Below, piece after piece: positions 46,725-57,872 of a DNA stretch of 64,000 bases; the stretch's first letter is position 1; each line of letters opens with the position of its first letter. Position numbers and translations under genes: made by a program. Where the stretch lies: positions 356,132,591 to 356,196,590 of the forward strand of contig NC_073693.1 of assembly GCF_029784155.1 (NCBI RefSeq), written 5' to 3'. Below the pieces are notes generated by a model that saw only the letters and a list, made by a program, of their open reading frames with translations, did not search any database and was not told where the DNA came from. Source of the DNA: Uranotaenia lowii (taxonomy: Eukaryota > Arthropoda > Insecta > Diptera > Culicidae).

Positions 46725-48721
46725 CATTAAGCTTAACATACTCATGTCAGTCGTGCGCGAACAGCCGATCGGTTCAGTCAGTTTTTCAGCCCACTCCGTA
46801 TACGAACCTTGACGTCGTGATTGGTTGCAGCAAAAGTACTTGTAAAGTAGATCCGAAAGGCAGAATTAATCCAGGAAGTACCTACCATTTAAAATTGTGT
46901 TACAGGGCGATTAATTCGGAATAAAAGTGCTACCCCAGATTGCGAAAAAATGGCGTCGCGCGTCTGCCGTCGGGTCATTGTAAAATATTTTCTGTTCGGT
47001 CATTAGAAATAGTGATTGGTAAAATATTATTGGGAAGTCAGTAAAGTGTCAAATTGTAGGGTTGAACGATTGGGGGTTATGATTGGTGCACTTTTTCTTC
47101 AAAAATTGATAGCAGAAAATTAAGCTTTGGTGTCTATAATGGAGGTGAAATGCGTTTGTTGAAAATTTGATGCAATGGTGATGTGTGAGTGTTGTTGTTG
47201 TAGTTTAGACGATTATGGCTTGAGGAACTATGCCTCATATCCGTCAATCAACTTGGGTTTGACGTCTCAGTAACGGTATTACGTAACACTTCTAGATGTG
47301 CCATTTGTAGATGTGTGAGTGTGTGTCGAAAAGAGCGCATAAATGAGTGAACCTTGGCAAACGAAAAAGCTATACAATGAATATTCTCCAATGTGAAGAA
47401 TGTGTGGGTGGGAGAGTTAGAAATGAGAATGGCACACGGTCAATGAAATTGACAATCAAAATTTTTGATTGGAACTAAGATGCCGGAAAGTTTTTCAATC
47501 AGATCACTTTCGTCGAAGGTTAGCATTTTACAGGAGCACAACGCCAAAATCCCAGCCAAGGTCCCAGCTAAGTATATTGTTCATTTTATTTTATTTTTTT
47601 TTAAATTTTTTAATATTAAATGCCTTACCACTTAAAATAAATTTCTGGTTGTATCTAGTATTTCAATTTTTTTCCTTATGACAAACTATTCACTTTAATA
47701 GCTTATTTTAAAAAATAATTTAAGTGCAGCAAGTAATACCTGTTTTAAATTATTATGCTGGTTATTTCGGTTGAACATTAACATTTACGAGCTTTTTCAG
47801 ATTTTTCTATTTAGTTATATCCCTCGGTTGTTGACAATTCTATTGCCCGTGTATTCATATATTTTCTAACTTCCGATATCGTCCGGGACACTAGTTAAGG
47901 AAATCTAGGATGAAAATCCCTGAAAAAATTAAGGAATTTCTACTATCAAACCTACATTTCAACAACATGTAACTCATAGTCTTATAATGATACATCATTA
48001 GGTGAGTGGGAGTGTGAATGACATAGCTGAGCATAGCTTGCTGAGATTGGTGGACTGGTAATAAGATAACTGAAATTTCAGAGAAACGGGGAAGGAACTT
48101 GAAGAAGCTTTTGAATCATGTTTTTTTTGCTTACGTTGGCTTACGCCAAGGAGCTTGGTGAATGTGACAAAAGGGGAAAATGGACAAGAGTCATGTAAAA
48201 AATAAATCATTATCAAGGTTTAAACTTAACTAAATAAATTTGGGTAGTTGTGTTTACTTATATGTTTGATTGCTCTTTCTACATCATACAGTCAAATAGT
48301 ACTATGCCCCCTAACGAAATTTTTACCGTTTCAGATCTGTATCCTTTTGAAAATATTTAACAAAAATATTGTTTACATATTTTAATTATATTATGTATAT
48401 ATTATATTCGTTTATCACAATATTTCATACATTATTATTTTATATATTACCATTTTATTTTGTAATTTTCCTTACTATCACCAAATCATTTCATATATTT
48501 ATAGAAGGTATGCATCTGGGGATAATCCGAAGAAACCATTGCAAGCGGAGTGGGTTGCCAACCATTGTAGGTTTCTGAGGGTTGGATGCCTTTCTTCGAC
48601 GAACCATCGGCCGTGGAAGCCCTAGAAGCAATTCGAAGGCCAAGCCACACAGACATAGGCAGGACCTTGCTACCGATGGGGGAACCATACATACATACAT
48701 TAAGCTTAACATACTCATGTC
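46725..48721 (+). mobile_element. Internally deleted retroposon with 24-bp target duplication
   Basis: A perfect 24-bp direct repeat (CATTAAGCTTAACATACTCA then TGTC) lies at 46725-46748 and 48698-48721. The insert (46749-48697) starts with TCAGTCGTGCGCGAACAGCC and ends in the tetranucleotide tail CATACATACATA, as non-LTR elements often do. A short frame from ATG 47480 (MPESFSIRSLSSKVSILQEH) could be the start of an ORF1. Most of the coding part is missing. The clade is not determined. Confidence 0.7.
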
Positions 48722-48754
48722 CCCATATGAACTGAAAGTTTGAAATTGGAACTA

Positions 48755-50725
48755 AAGCTTCGTTCATTTAGAAACTGGACAGTTATAAAGGCGTGTATCT
48801 TGGAAAATATTTGGTTGATCGAAAAACATTCTAAGAAGGTAATCTTATAATCATTTGTTGGATGCAGACCATTTTTTGGATAGAAAATAGAAAACACTTC
48901 CAACCTCGTCGACGACTAGAAACTGAAGAGAGATTTTATTCGGTTTCGTTTTCATATTACAATTTTTCCCGCGAATTTAAACAATACAGAAACACATGAA
49001 GAAATTGGCAACATAATTGTATACTTTTAGGCGTTTTTATTCTAGCCAGGGTGACCAATATCTTCGAGATTGAACATCATTCATGGAAAATATGAAAAAA
49101 AAAAATTGACCTTTCTAAGAAATATTTATACTTTATTCTTGGTACCGTCAAACGGGGCATTTGTACACCACAACACTCATTCAATTTTTATTTCAATCTA
49201 CTGTAATAAAGTTATCATTGAATGATAACAAATTGATGATGACATAGTTTTTAACATCGTGAAAGAGTTTTTTAAAGTTTTTGATTATCATTAAAAAATT
49301 TAAAAAATCGAGTAATATATGTACAAGTTTTTACATTTTTCGATCCCAAAAAAACTTTACCTAGTATGAGGAATTGGCTTAATGATATCACCTACAAACT
49401 TTATATTGCTTTCATTATCCTGTACCAACACTGTTGGTGTATAAAAATTTTTCGGACAATCACCAAGTTTTTTTAAATAAATATTTTTATATATCAGTTA
49501 GCTGTCCCCTAATTTTTTACCCCTAAATGTATTATAGTGTAATGTATTATTAAGTGTTAAGCAGATTAACACTTTTTTCTTAAAAACATTTTTTCCAAAA
49601 AAAAAAAATTTAATTTAATTTGAATAAAACCAAAAATTACTGCCATTGGTGCTTTATGCGTTATGACATCACAAATTTATCAAAAACTATAACTTTTCAA
49701 ACGTTTTCATTTGATTTTTCATTAATTACAGAGTTTGTTGCAACTTACCCCATTTTCTTAGTAGGGTGAAAATCGCATGTTTTTGTAAATTAAAAAATTA
49801 CTGGCAAAACCAATAATTTTTCTGACTACGTCAGTTTGGTGTCCCATCAACCTTAAATTAAAACTTTTGATGTATAAGAGGTATGATTATCTGTAAGCAT
49901 TAAGATTTTGGAAGACATTGAAGTTGAAAATTGTTGCATGTTGCCCCAGTTGACGGTATCTCTCATCGGTTAGCGCACACTTTTTCAAGTTATGTTTTTG
50001 ATCAGGAGCAGAACCCTTCCAAATCGTGATATTTTTCGCAAAACAATCAGCAAATATCTAATGATTTTGTTAGAGACTTTGAAACAAGCAGAGATGATGC
50101 AGGAAACAGCCGTAGTGTGTACAATATTGTTATTTTTCAAATGTTTTGTCGTCCATCAAAACTTTATCGGTTGCATTGGCTCGGCACTGGCTTTACAACT
50201 TACGAGCTCTGGAACTAGCAAAAATTTGTTGTTTAAGGTTCAGTTTACATGACTGATTGCTGGGCAACACTTTTAGCCTCCCAGAGACAAATTGGCTGAA
50301 CATTTCAGCGATCTACACTTAGTTTTTTTGTTTCTTCATAATTTAAAATGCTGGTATAAGTCTCGACTTCGCTTAAGATTTTAATTCGTATCGTTCTTCA
50401 CTCTAACACTTGGTTTTAACTTTGTAGACATTATTGCCAGTGTTTTTATAACTTTTCGCAATTTCCGCCTAGGAATTACCGATATTAACAACGGTTTTAT
50501 AAGCTCTCTATGCATAATGATGGATTTTGAAGGAAACTGTGCTCAATTATTTTTGTTTTCTTCTCTTGCACCTCAAATATCTCGGAAATGCAATTGTCTT
50601 AAATTTTGCAGAATTGTCGTTTTTTTTTACAGGCAATCCAACGCTGTCAAAAATTTGCATGTCTGATCACTAGAAATTTAGTTCTCACCAAAAGAAAGTG
50701 TCCTATTTTTAAATGAACTTAGCTT
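48755..50725. mobile_element. TA-type element (AAGCTTCGTTC ends), copy B, with nested insertion
   Basis: It begins AAGCTTCGTTCATTTAGAAA (48755, preceded by TA) and ends with the near complement at 50725. The interior is collinear with copy A at 39034-40003 (shared TTTTAACTTTGT.GACATTATTG, AAGGAAACTGTGC, AACGCTGTCAAAA). An 812-bp element is inserted at 49145. No intact transposase is seen. Confidence 0.8.
49145..49956. mobile_element. 812-bp TA-flanked element with CCGTCAA/TTGACGG ends
   Basis: Ends are CCGTCAAACGGGGCA (49145) and TGCCCCAGTTGACGG-like (ending 49956), flanked by TA (49143-49144, 49957-49958). Copy A of the host element reads CTTGGTATATC without interruption at the equivalent point (about 39206), so the empty site is available within the same window. 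Confidence 0.85.
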
Positions 50726-50769
50726 CAAAAATGATTAGGAAAATTATTATTATTCAGTGTGACTCTAGT

Positions 50770-50868
50770 CAAAAGTGTCTCCCTATCGAATTCTTTTACC
50801 CAATTCCCAACTAAAATGATATTGCTAGGATGCAGAGGTAACCTCAGTCCTAAAGCACAAAATAAATC
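50770..50868. repeat. Dispersed repeat, inverted relative of 63411-63510
   Basis: The stretch GTCAAAAGTGT ... TTTTACCCA ... TGCTAGGATGCAGAGGT ... CCTAAAGC matches the complement of 63411-63510 over about 100 bp. Its nature is unknown. Confidence 0.65.
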
Positions 50869-51099
50869 GTTCATTCTGTTTTTCTTTTTTCAAATCTATC
50901 CATTGACTACTAGGACGTGGCCGGAGCCTTTATTGACGTTCAAAGAGAGAGTATCAGTTTCGTGCTGTGTGGATGAGCTGCTAGTCGCAAGCACCATTTC
51001 AAGAAAATCGTTTGAAAAAAAAAGGAAAAAAATAAAACCGTGTAAAAAAATAATTTAATGGAAAACCGTGTAAAATAAGATCGTTTAAAAAAGAATCCA

Positions 51100-52115
51100 G
51101 TGTACAACGGTTTAAGGTTCCTTTTGATGGCTCTAGGATTTGAAATGGGCTGTAGCAAAAAAAAAAAATCAAAAGCCAGTATGGAATAAGTTAATTTTTT
51201 GGTCAAAAAATCCCACAGCCACACTGTTAAACTGAACTCGGATTCTCTAAGATGTATCTTTTGCTGAAGATTCAATAAACAACTTTGCCGTAGACCGTGT
51301 CCCTTTAAGATACGTCAATCAAAAGTTATGACGATTTTTTTTTTTAGTTTACACAAACATTAAATTTTTATTTCGTCCATCTTTTTTTTTTAATTGTCGT
51401 CATGCGTCAACAATTGATTTGGTTACGACGCAAATATGAGTTCAAAATTAAATAATTTAATTTGATTTCTTTCACATATTTCCAAATAGCACCCCTGCAC
51501 TGGATGTTGGGTATAAGCCATTATACGATGGAAACAAGCTGGCGTGTTTTCTCTCCCATAGGCAGAAGTGTTTCCGTGTCATTATTTAGTTGGCTCGATT
51601 GTCGTGAAAGTTACGTTAACGGGGTTTCTGTGCCGGAAATTGTTTCTGATTAGTTGCAAACTCCTCTCACCTCAGGAAAGAGGGGGTTCCAAATAAAATC
51701 GACCTAAAATATGAAACAAAGCGATTATTATCGATCAGTATATGGGAAAACACGCCAGCTAGTTTTCAACGTATAATGGCTTCTACCCAATATGCAGAGC
51801 AGGGGTGCCATTTGAAAATATGTGAATAAAAAAATTATTCAAATTTAAAATCGTCATAACTTTTGATTGACGCACTTTAGAGGTTAACAGTCTTCGGCAA
51901 AGTTGTTCCTTGACTCTTCAGCAAAAGATGCAGGATTTCAGTTTAGTAAAAAAGTGAGGCTGTAGGATTTTTTTTAACTTTAAAATATCTTTTTCCATAC
52001 TGATTTCCATACAAACTGTGTTTTTTGCTACAGCCCATTTTAAACTCTAGAGTCATCAAAATTTGCATAGTTGGTATTAAGCCGAAAAGGAACCTCAATC
52101 CGTTTGGTACTTTTT
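51100..52115. mobile_element. Fold-back element with about 400-bp inverted arms
   Basis: The left arm (about 51105-51560) and right arm (about 51735-52110) are imperfect reverse complements. Matching blocks include AAGGTTCC, GGGCTGTAGC, CAACTTTGCCG, GTCAATCAAAAGTTATGACG, GCACCCCTGC, GTATAAGCCATTATACG and GCTGGCGTGTTTTC. The loop is about 170 bp. No coding is seen. Confidence 0.82.
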
Positions 52116-52119
52116 AGAC

Positions 52120-52400
52120 AAGTTTTTAGATCAGTCTAAGTGTACAGGTTGTACAGCAATTGGTCAAGGATACTCCCCTGTGGGACTCCGGCAGAAACGG
52201 CAAACGGATTTGATAGCGTACCCATCACGCAAAACCTTTGATATTCTTCCTCGCAGGAAATGAGCGATTATTTTAATGATGTTCACCGGAAAGCCTAATT
52301 GATGTAGTTTGTAGGTTAGACCTTCGCTTCGACGCTGCAGAAAGCCTTCTCAATATTCATCAGAGCCATGACCGTTGTTCTGGATAACTCCGTAGATCGT
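52120..52400 (-). pseudogene. Reverse transcriptase fragment of a LINE
   Basis: Minus-strand translation gives VMALMNIEKAF, then after a frameshift LTYKLHQLGFPVNIIKII, and then VMGTLSNPFAVSAGVPQGSI followed by LYNLY. These are RT blocks of a jockey-related LINE, in the right order and spacing. Frameshifts and missing ends show it is dead. It is a different family from the LINEs at 11183 and 41353. Confidence 0.85.
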
Positions 52401-52410
52401 TTGACCATGT

Positions 52411-52562
52411 TTGGGGTAATTTGGAATTTCTCAAACCCTGGGGTCTAATAAGCTTCATTTTGGTCCAAAACTTATCCATGATTGTTTGCAGAACTCTTAG
52501 GTAACGATCACATGAGTAAATTCAAACTTCTAGGTATGAATGGGAAAATTGAATAGTATCAT
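52411..52562. repeat. Solo fragment of the 60544-61712 fold-back arm
   Basis: It shares GAATTTCTCAAACCCTGGG, CCATGATT.TTTGCAGAA, ACATGAGTAAATT and ATGGGAAAATTGAATA in order with 60575-60715. Only one arm is present here. Confidence 0.75.
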
Positions 52563-52684
52563 CATCAAGGTTTATAAACTTACTTGTAGAAATCACTTTT
52601 GGGATGAAACATGATTCCGTGTGGGAAAGTTCAGCCAACTCTTTGTCGATGTCTTAGATTTTTTGTAGATTGTCTTAGATTTTT

Positions 52685-52980
52685 TCACCGCAGTTTCTGT
52701 CTAAGTATGTGCTTACGTGCATTTTTCAGATTAATTATTCCGACAAATTTCCAATGCAACACCATACCCAGACCCATGGCTTCTTATGAAGTGTTATGGG
52801 ATGAATGTATTGCGTATCATTATGTAAGTATATTTTGGAAGAACGAGTCAATCAGGTGGGCTAGATTACTTACAGGCATTCCGGCATCCGTGTATATACC
52901 TGGCCAGCTGGCAAGTGCTCGAACATTCTTATTTATTATATACCTAGTCAGTAATAGGGGGGAACAAATCTTACCTGTCG
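52685..52980. repeat. Dispersed repeat related to 35748-36010
   Basis: It shares ordered blocks with 35748-36010, the longest being ATTCCGGCATCCGTGTATA followed by TACCTGGCCA (about 52881-52910). The 176-codon frame over it (52611-53141) is not supported by any domain. Confidence 0.65.
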
Positions 52981-53086
52981 GCAACTTATGGAATTCGAAC
53001 CTAAAAGTTTTCTTGCCAATTCCAGAAATCAAACCCAGTACGCCTGGCATAGCAAAACCGGACTCGCGTCAGCCTATCCGCCAGAC

Positions 53087-54993
53087 CAGGGGTTTTCAGA
53101 TCGTGCTCCGCGGAGCACTTGGTGCTCCGCGAAGCTTTTGAAAGTGCTCCGCGACATACGCAACGAAAATCATAAACCAACTTTAAAAAAATCAGATATT
53201 TTTTGATCGTCTCATTTTTATCGAAGCATGAGAAAAAAAAATTCACAGGGCATACGGTTTTGTTTTTGTTTTTACTGGCGACTAAAGCCCTGTTGGCAAA
53301 GAATGGTGGATTGTTAAAATGCCCAGCTTTGATCGAACAACGTTGTGTTGCAGGACTGAGCGTGCAAAACACACAATGAACAGGCTGTTCTTGCGCAGTA
53401 CTTAGTGAGCTACCGATTGGAAAAGCTGGAGAAGCGCATCCTATTGCTGAAAAATTATTCAAACCTTGTATTCAAGAAGTCGTCCGTATCGTGGTTGATG
53501 ATAGTGGAATTGATAAATTCGATTCCTATATCTGACAATACGGATTCTTGGCGAATTTGTGACATGGCTGAAGATGTTGGAAGCATTTTAGTTTCTCGAT
53601 TGGAAAATTCAAAATTCGATATGCAGTTTGACGAATCCACAGATGTAGCAGGACTAGCAATTCTGATGATATTCGTTCGCTATCAAGGTTCTGAAGGTTT
53701 CGATGAAGATTTGTTCCTTTTCAAAACGTTGCCATCTTTCACGACGGGGGCTGACATTTTCAAGCTTATTGATGATTATGTTACGGACAACAATATTCCA
53801 TGGGGAAATTGCATTGATGTATGTACGGACGGCGCGAAAGCTGTAGTTAGAAATACTGTTGGAGTCGTTGCCAAGATCAAAGAAAATACCAAAAGTTGCG
53901 GTAGTAGTCATTACATCCTTCATCAACATGCACACGGTATGAAGAAACTATCATCATCTTTGAAGGAAGTCTTGGACGAAAGCGTAAAAATAATCAACTT
54001 TATTAAGGCTCGACCGAAAAATTCAAGGTTGTTCAAGGCGTTGTGCGAAGAGATGGCTAGCCAACATTCTACGCTACAAGTTCATACCGTAAGTCTCTGA
54101 TTATCTCGTGGAAAAACGTTGTCTCGCCTGTTTGAATCGAAATCGGATATCGGAAGTCAGAGCGTTTTTGAGCTACAATAATTTGGAATTGGGGGTACGA
54201 TTGAATGATGTTGTAATTCCTGATGATGTTTGTATTCCTTGGTGTAAAGTTAAACTAACAGGCCCACGTGTCTAATGAAGTCATTTACAAATACAATCAC
54301 AATGTTTTGCCGCAGGATTTGGTGAGCAGCTTACAGCAATATTTCCTCTGAGAATATCATACAATTTTAAAAAGATCGAAGACATTAAATGCGAAGAGCT
54401 GCCTTTTTATAGGTCAAAGAAACCAGAATCATTAACATCGCAAGAATATGAATGCTTGATAGATATGACATCGGAATCGGATTCAAAGCTTCAGGAAAGA
54501 TTCATATCCAAAACGTCGCTGGAGGAGTATTTGTGTCAACTGAAAAAGGAATTTCCAATTTTGTCCGATAAAGCAAAACTTATTCTTCTACCGTTTTCCA
54601 CAACTTATATATGTAAGTCTGGATTTTCCAAAAATCTCGCAACGAAGACAAAATACCGATCCTGACTAAACGCGGAACCAGATGCCGGCTACAACTGACA
54701 CAAATTTAACCAAACTTGTTACAGCTTGAACAATAGAAAAAAAACGTATTTGTTCTATTGAAATCATTAATTTTTGATGACAAATATTTTGTTGATAAAA
54801 TCAAGACTATTCAAAGAGTAGCCATTCATTACTGATTTTATTGACTACGATGACAAGACACATGTTATTCAAAAGATAAATACTATCAAGTTTTCAAAAC
54901 TCGGGTTTTTCATTCTTTCAAAAATGTAGGTGGTCCGCCAAAAATTTTGGTTTTAATAAGTGCTCCGCCGAGAAAATGATCTGAAAACCCCTG
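53087..54993 (+). mobile_element. hAT transposon relic (ZBED5-like), complete ends
   Basis: Ends are CAGGGGTTTTCAGATC (53087) and GATCTGAAAACCCCTG (ending 54993), with the 8-bp target duplication CGCCAGAC at 53079-53086 and 54994-55001, diagnostic of hAT. Subterminal decamers GTGCTCCGCG lie at 53103, 53122 and 53144, with a close copy on the right (54959). Length is 1907 bp, short for this group, which fits an internal deletion. Confidence 0.95.
53405..54720 (+). pseudogene. hAT transposase relic, ZBED5/FAM200-like
   Basis: The true frame starts near 53420 (AHPIAEKLFKPCIQEVV), shifts by one near 53520, and continues as DNTDSWRICDMAEDV, FDMQFDESTDVAGLA, CTDGAKAVV and a degraded 'H...' zinc/RNase H-like region, then DESVKIINFIKARPKNSRLF. 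At 54090-54100 it breaks again; LSRGKTLSRLFESKS follows in another frame. After a deleted or scrambled middle, 54456-54665 gives [20 protein letters not shown], the conserved C-terminus, and a stop interrupts KTKYRS*LNAEPD. The DDE-type core residues are partly kept but the gene is dead. Confidence 0.92.
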
Positions 54994-55001
54994 CGCCAGA
55001 C

Positions 55002-55382
55002 CATTCCAGCGCTCGAAAATTCCCGGCAATGTATGTATGCGAAAAATTCCATGGTCGAACTTAAAAAACCGACCATAAACATTTTGTAAATTGGCCCAAA
55101 AAGCTGACCTGTAAAAAAATTCAGCTGAATCGGACGAGTTTTAGGGGTGTCTCAAAGCGCTCAAAGTTTCGATTTGTTTACCTTCAAAAATCACAATGGT
55201 CTGCCCAATGAAAATCGAAAAAATTAAAATTACAGATTTTCTCCAGATGGCCCTAACAAATAAGTTAGCCAAAAATCAAAAAATTTGAAATGGGATTTGA
55301 CTCAATTTTCCACGAAAAAAAACCTTCCTAAAACAATAATATTCATGTTTTTTTTTCCAAATGATAGATCAAGAGATCTTAG
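55002..55382. other. No recognised gene
   Basis: AT-rich DNA between the hAT relic and the next element. The phrases GGCCCAAAAAGCTGACCTG and AATCGGACGAGTTTTAGGGG look repeat-like but have no partner in the window. Confidence 0.4.
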
Positions 55383-56461
55383 AGTGGCCAGCGATCCGGA
55401 ATGAAAAAACGGGAATTGAAAAAGAGACCGGGAACACCGGAAAAAACCTCGGGAAATTTCGAATCAAAACTGGGAAAATTCTTTATAGTTCGTTTTTTCC
55501 ATATACGAATCTAATGAATTTTTAAGATTATTCATTTCATCATGACTAAATTTTTTTCTCAGAAGTTTTACATTCGTAAGCGTTTATATGCTAACCATTC
55601 GGGACGAGCGGGTATAATTCAGGATCGGAAAAATGCGTAAAGTAGAAAAGCTCTGAATTTTTCATGACCAGTTCCAACATATTTTCTATGTTTTTTTAAA
55701 TAACGAAACGGACATTGTGTAGTAATTGGTAGAGCAAATGTCTTAAATATTTTATTAATTAAATTTTATTTAATCGATTATTTATAAACGCAAAGCGTTA
55801 AGTTTGGTAAGTTACTTCGATAGCTTTAATTCACGAAAAAGATGCCTCAAAATCTGTTTGAAGAAATAAGTGAAAAGAACTTTTTTTTTAAATGACGACT
55901 TCCCCTTCTACTAACTTAGAATAATCAAGTGGATACACTGACTTGGCAAATAGAATCTTCCTAAGTAAAATGCTTCAATAAAAATACCTGTGAATAAAAT
56001 GATGGATAATATTGCGATCTGTGATATGAGTTTATACGTCTCGAAAACTAATTTAGATTCTTAACATATTTCTTATAAGTAATTGGAATAATTATGTACT
56101 GGTCCAGAATTAATCAAAACTTCTTCAGATACTTATTTAAAAAAAAAAGCACGAATCGAAACACGAAAAGATAGCAAAAATATTACGAAAGTATATTAAT
56201 TTTACGGAGATCAATTTTAAAGAGTTCGTTCGATTATTCACGCAATCCTTATTTACAAGGCTTCATGATCAAAACTTTTTTTCAAATAATTAAAAATTTC
56301 ATGTCCTAACATTTTTACGTTCAGTTCTGATAATAATACATACTATTTTGAAAAAAAAAACCTGAAAATATTCGTGTTTTCTTATAGCGAGAAAATTATA
56401 GAATTTCAAGTGGGAAAACCGGAAAAAATCCGGGAATTTGAAAATGAATACTCTGGCCACT
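55383..56461. mobile_element. 1079-bp element with AGTGGCCAG ends
   Basis: AGTGGCCAG at 55383 and CTGGCCACT ending at 56461 are inverted. Both ends continue into CCGGGAA/CCGGAAAAAA-rich sequence in inverted order. No coding and no clear target duplication is seen. It is similar in style to the CCGGGCA-rich family but with different ends. Confidence 0.65.
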
Positions 56462-57387
56462 ATGGTCTTAATGAAGAAATTTGAATTTTAAGCTATGATT
56501 ATTTTGTATCCGGGCACTTTATTTGGGCGATAGCTACGTTACTAGAGCTCGGATATGCAAAAATTTAGCAGCGTTGTGTTGGCTATGAAAAGGACTGTCA
56601 TGCGTATTTTTTTCAGATTTTTCAATTTACGTGTGTTTGAGATATAAACGTTGTAAAAAGACATGATGACATGAATTCTTCATTGTCGATTTGAATACTC
56701 ATGAACTGTTGATTTTTTCTGAAATTTTGTTTTGGCCCAAATGGTTGAGAACTATAAGAAGCCACTCTAGGATGCTCACGAAATTCAAACCAAGTATCGT
56801 AGTGGAACCCTTGATCTCAACTATGGTAAAAAGTGTTTGGTTATTGGGGATAACTTAATGCAGAGCCCTTAACTATGCAGTAAATCCGTTTCCGGCAGGC
56901 AGAATGTGTTGCCTGACTAGTAGACACCCAGAAAATAACTAAAAATGAGCAGTTCCATGGATCGCAATCTGTGCAACCGGTTTTTACGTAATGTGAGAGA
57001 TGTGTTTTGATTGGCAAAGAATTTTATGTTAAAAACGAATTTAAGAGGTCTAATTCTTCGAGATGTCTACTCATAAAAAGATTCCAACCAGATTGCAATT
57101 GGTTTTTTCGGGTGAATTTGAGTAAACTATCATGATTTTGCAGAGGTTTTGCTTCTGTTGTAAAAATAATAGATCATGACTGAAGAAAGTGTGCAAAGAT
57201 AAAAAAGAGATTTTATGATAAAGTAAGAGTATTTCTTGAAATCAACGGTAAATTATTTTTTATATTTTTACATTAAATATCATATTAACACCATCATTTG
57301 CTCCATACAAAGTTTTTCAATCAAATGAATAGTTTTTAAAATACACACGTTTGCAACTACCCGATTTCTAAATGATCATAGCCTTAG
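56462..57387. other. No recognised gene
   Basis: AT-rich DNA, presumed intron or intergenic. No exon or element ends are convincing. Confidence 0.4.
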
Positions 57388-57872
57388 TTTAAGGTTGCCA
57401 GAATTTTTTCCACTCCCATCCGGGCCTAGCAATTCCGGGCATTTTTTCAAAAAAACCTGGCAAAATCCGGGCATGGATTTCAATTTTTCAAATCCAAAAA
57501 CCGGGCAAAATTTAGGTGTTATTATATATAAAAGCAAAGAAAAAATGCAAAAACAATTCAATTAATATTTTATTAATGTAATTGCAGTCTTCCACAAACT
57601 TTTTGGAACACTTAAATATTTAAAGGTTTATAAAAGTAAATCAGCGAAATTATTTGAAACCACCGTTGAAAATTTCCATACCGTTAATCGATTTTGCTGA
57701 AACTTACTCAAAAACTTTGATTTTTTTTTGGTTTCTTTGTGAAAATTGTGAAAAAATCCGGACTTTTTTCACGATATCCGGGCAACCGGGCCGGACCGGA
57801 CTTTCTCGAAATTTTGCATCAAATATCCGGGCAAACCCGGATAAAACCGGGCAATCTGGCAAGCTTACCTTA
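57388..57872. mobile_element. CCGGGCA-rich element with AAGGTTGCCAGA ends, copy 3
   Basis: Left AAGGTTGCCAGA (57391) and the complement of the right end (GCTTGCCAGATTGCCCGG) are inverted, and CCGGGCA-type motifs recur throughout (57419, 57436, 57468, 57779, 57825, 57849). This is the clearest copy of the family also seen at 8373 and 45770. Confidence 0.7.

Noticed and set aside
52611..53141. 176-codon open frame
   Set aside because: It overlaps a dispersed repeat and runs into the hAT terminal repeat; no domain is recognisable.
53405..53520. First 38 residues of the open frame over the hAT relic as the true N-terminus
   Set aside because: The neighbouring frame gives the conserved hAT text there, so the open frame starts out of register and joins the real frame only after a frameshift.
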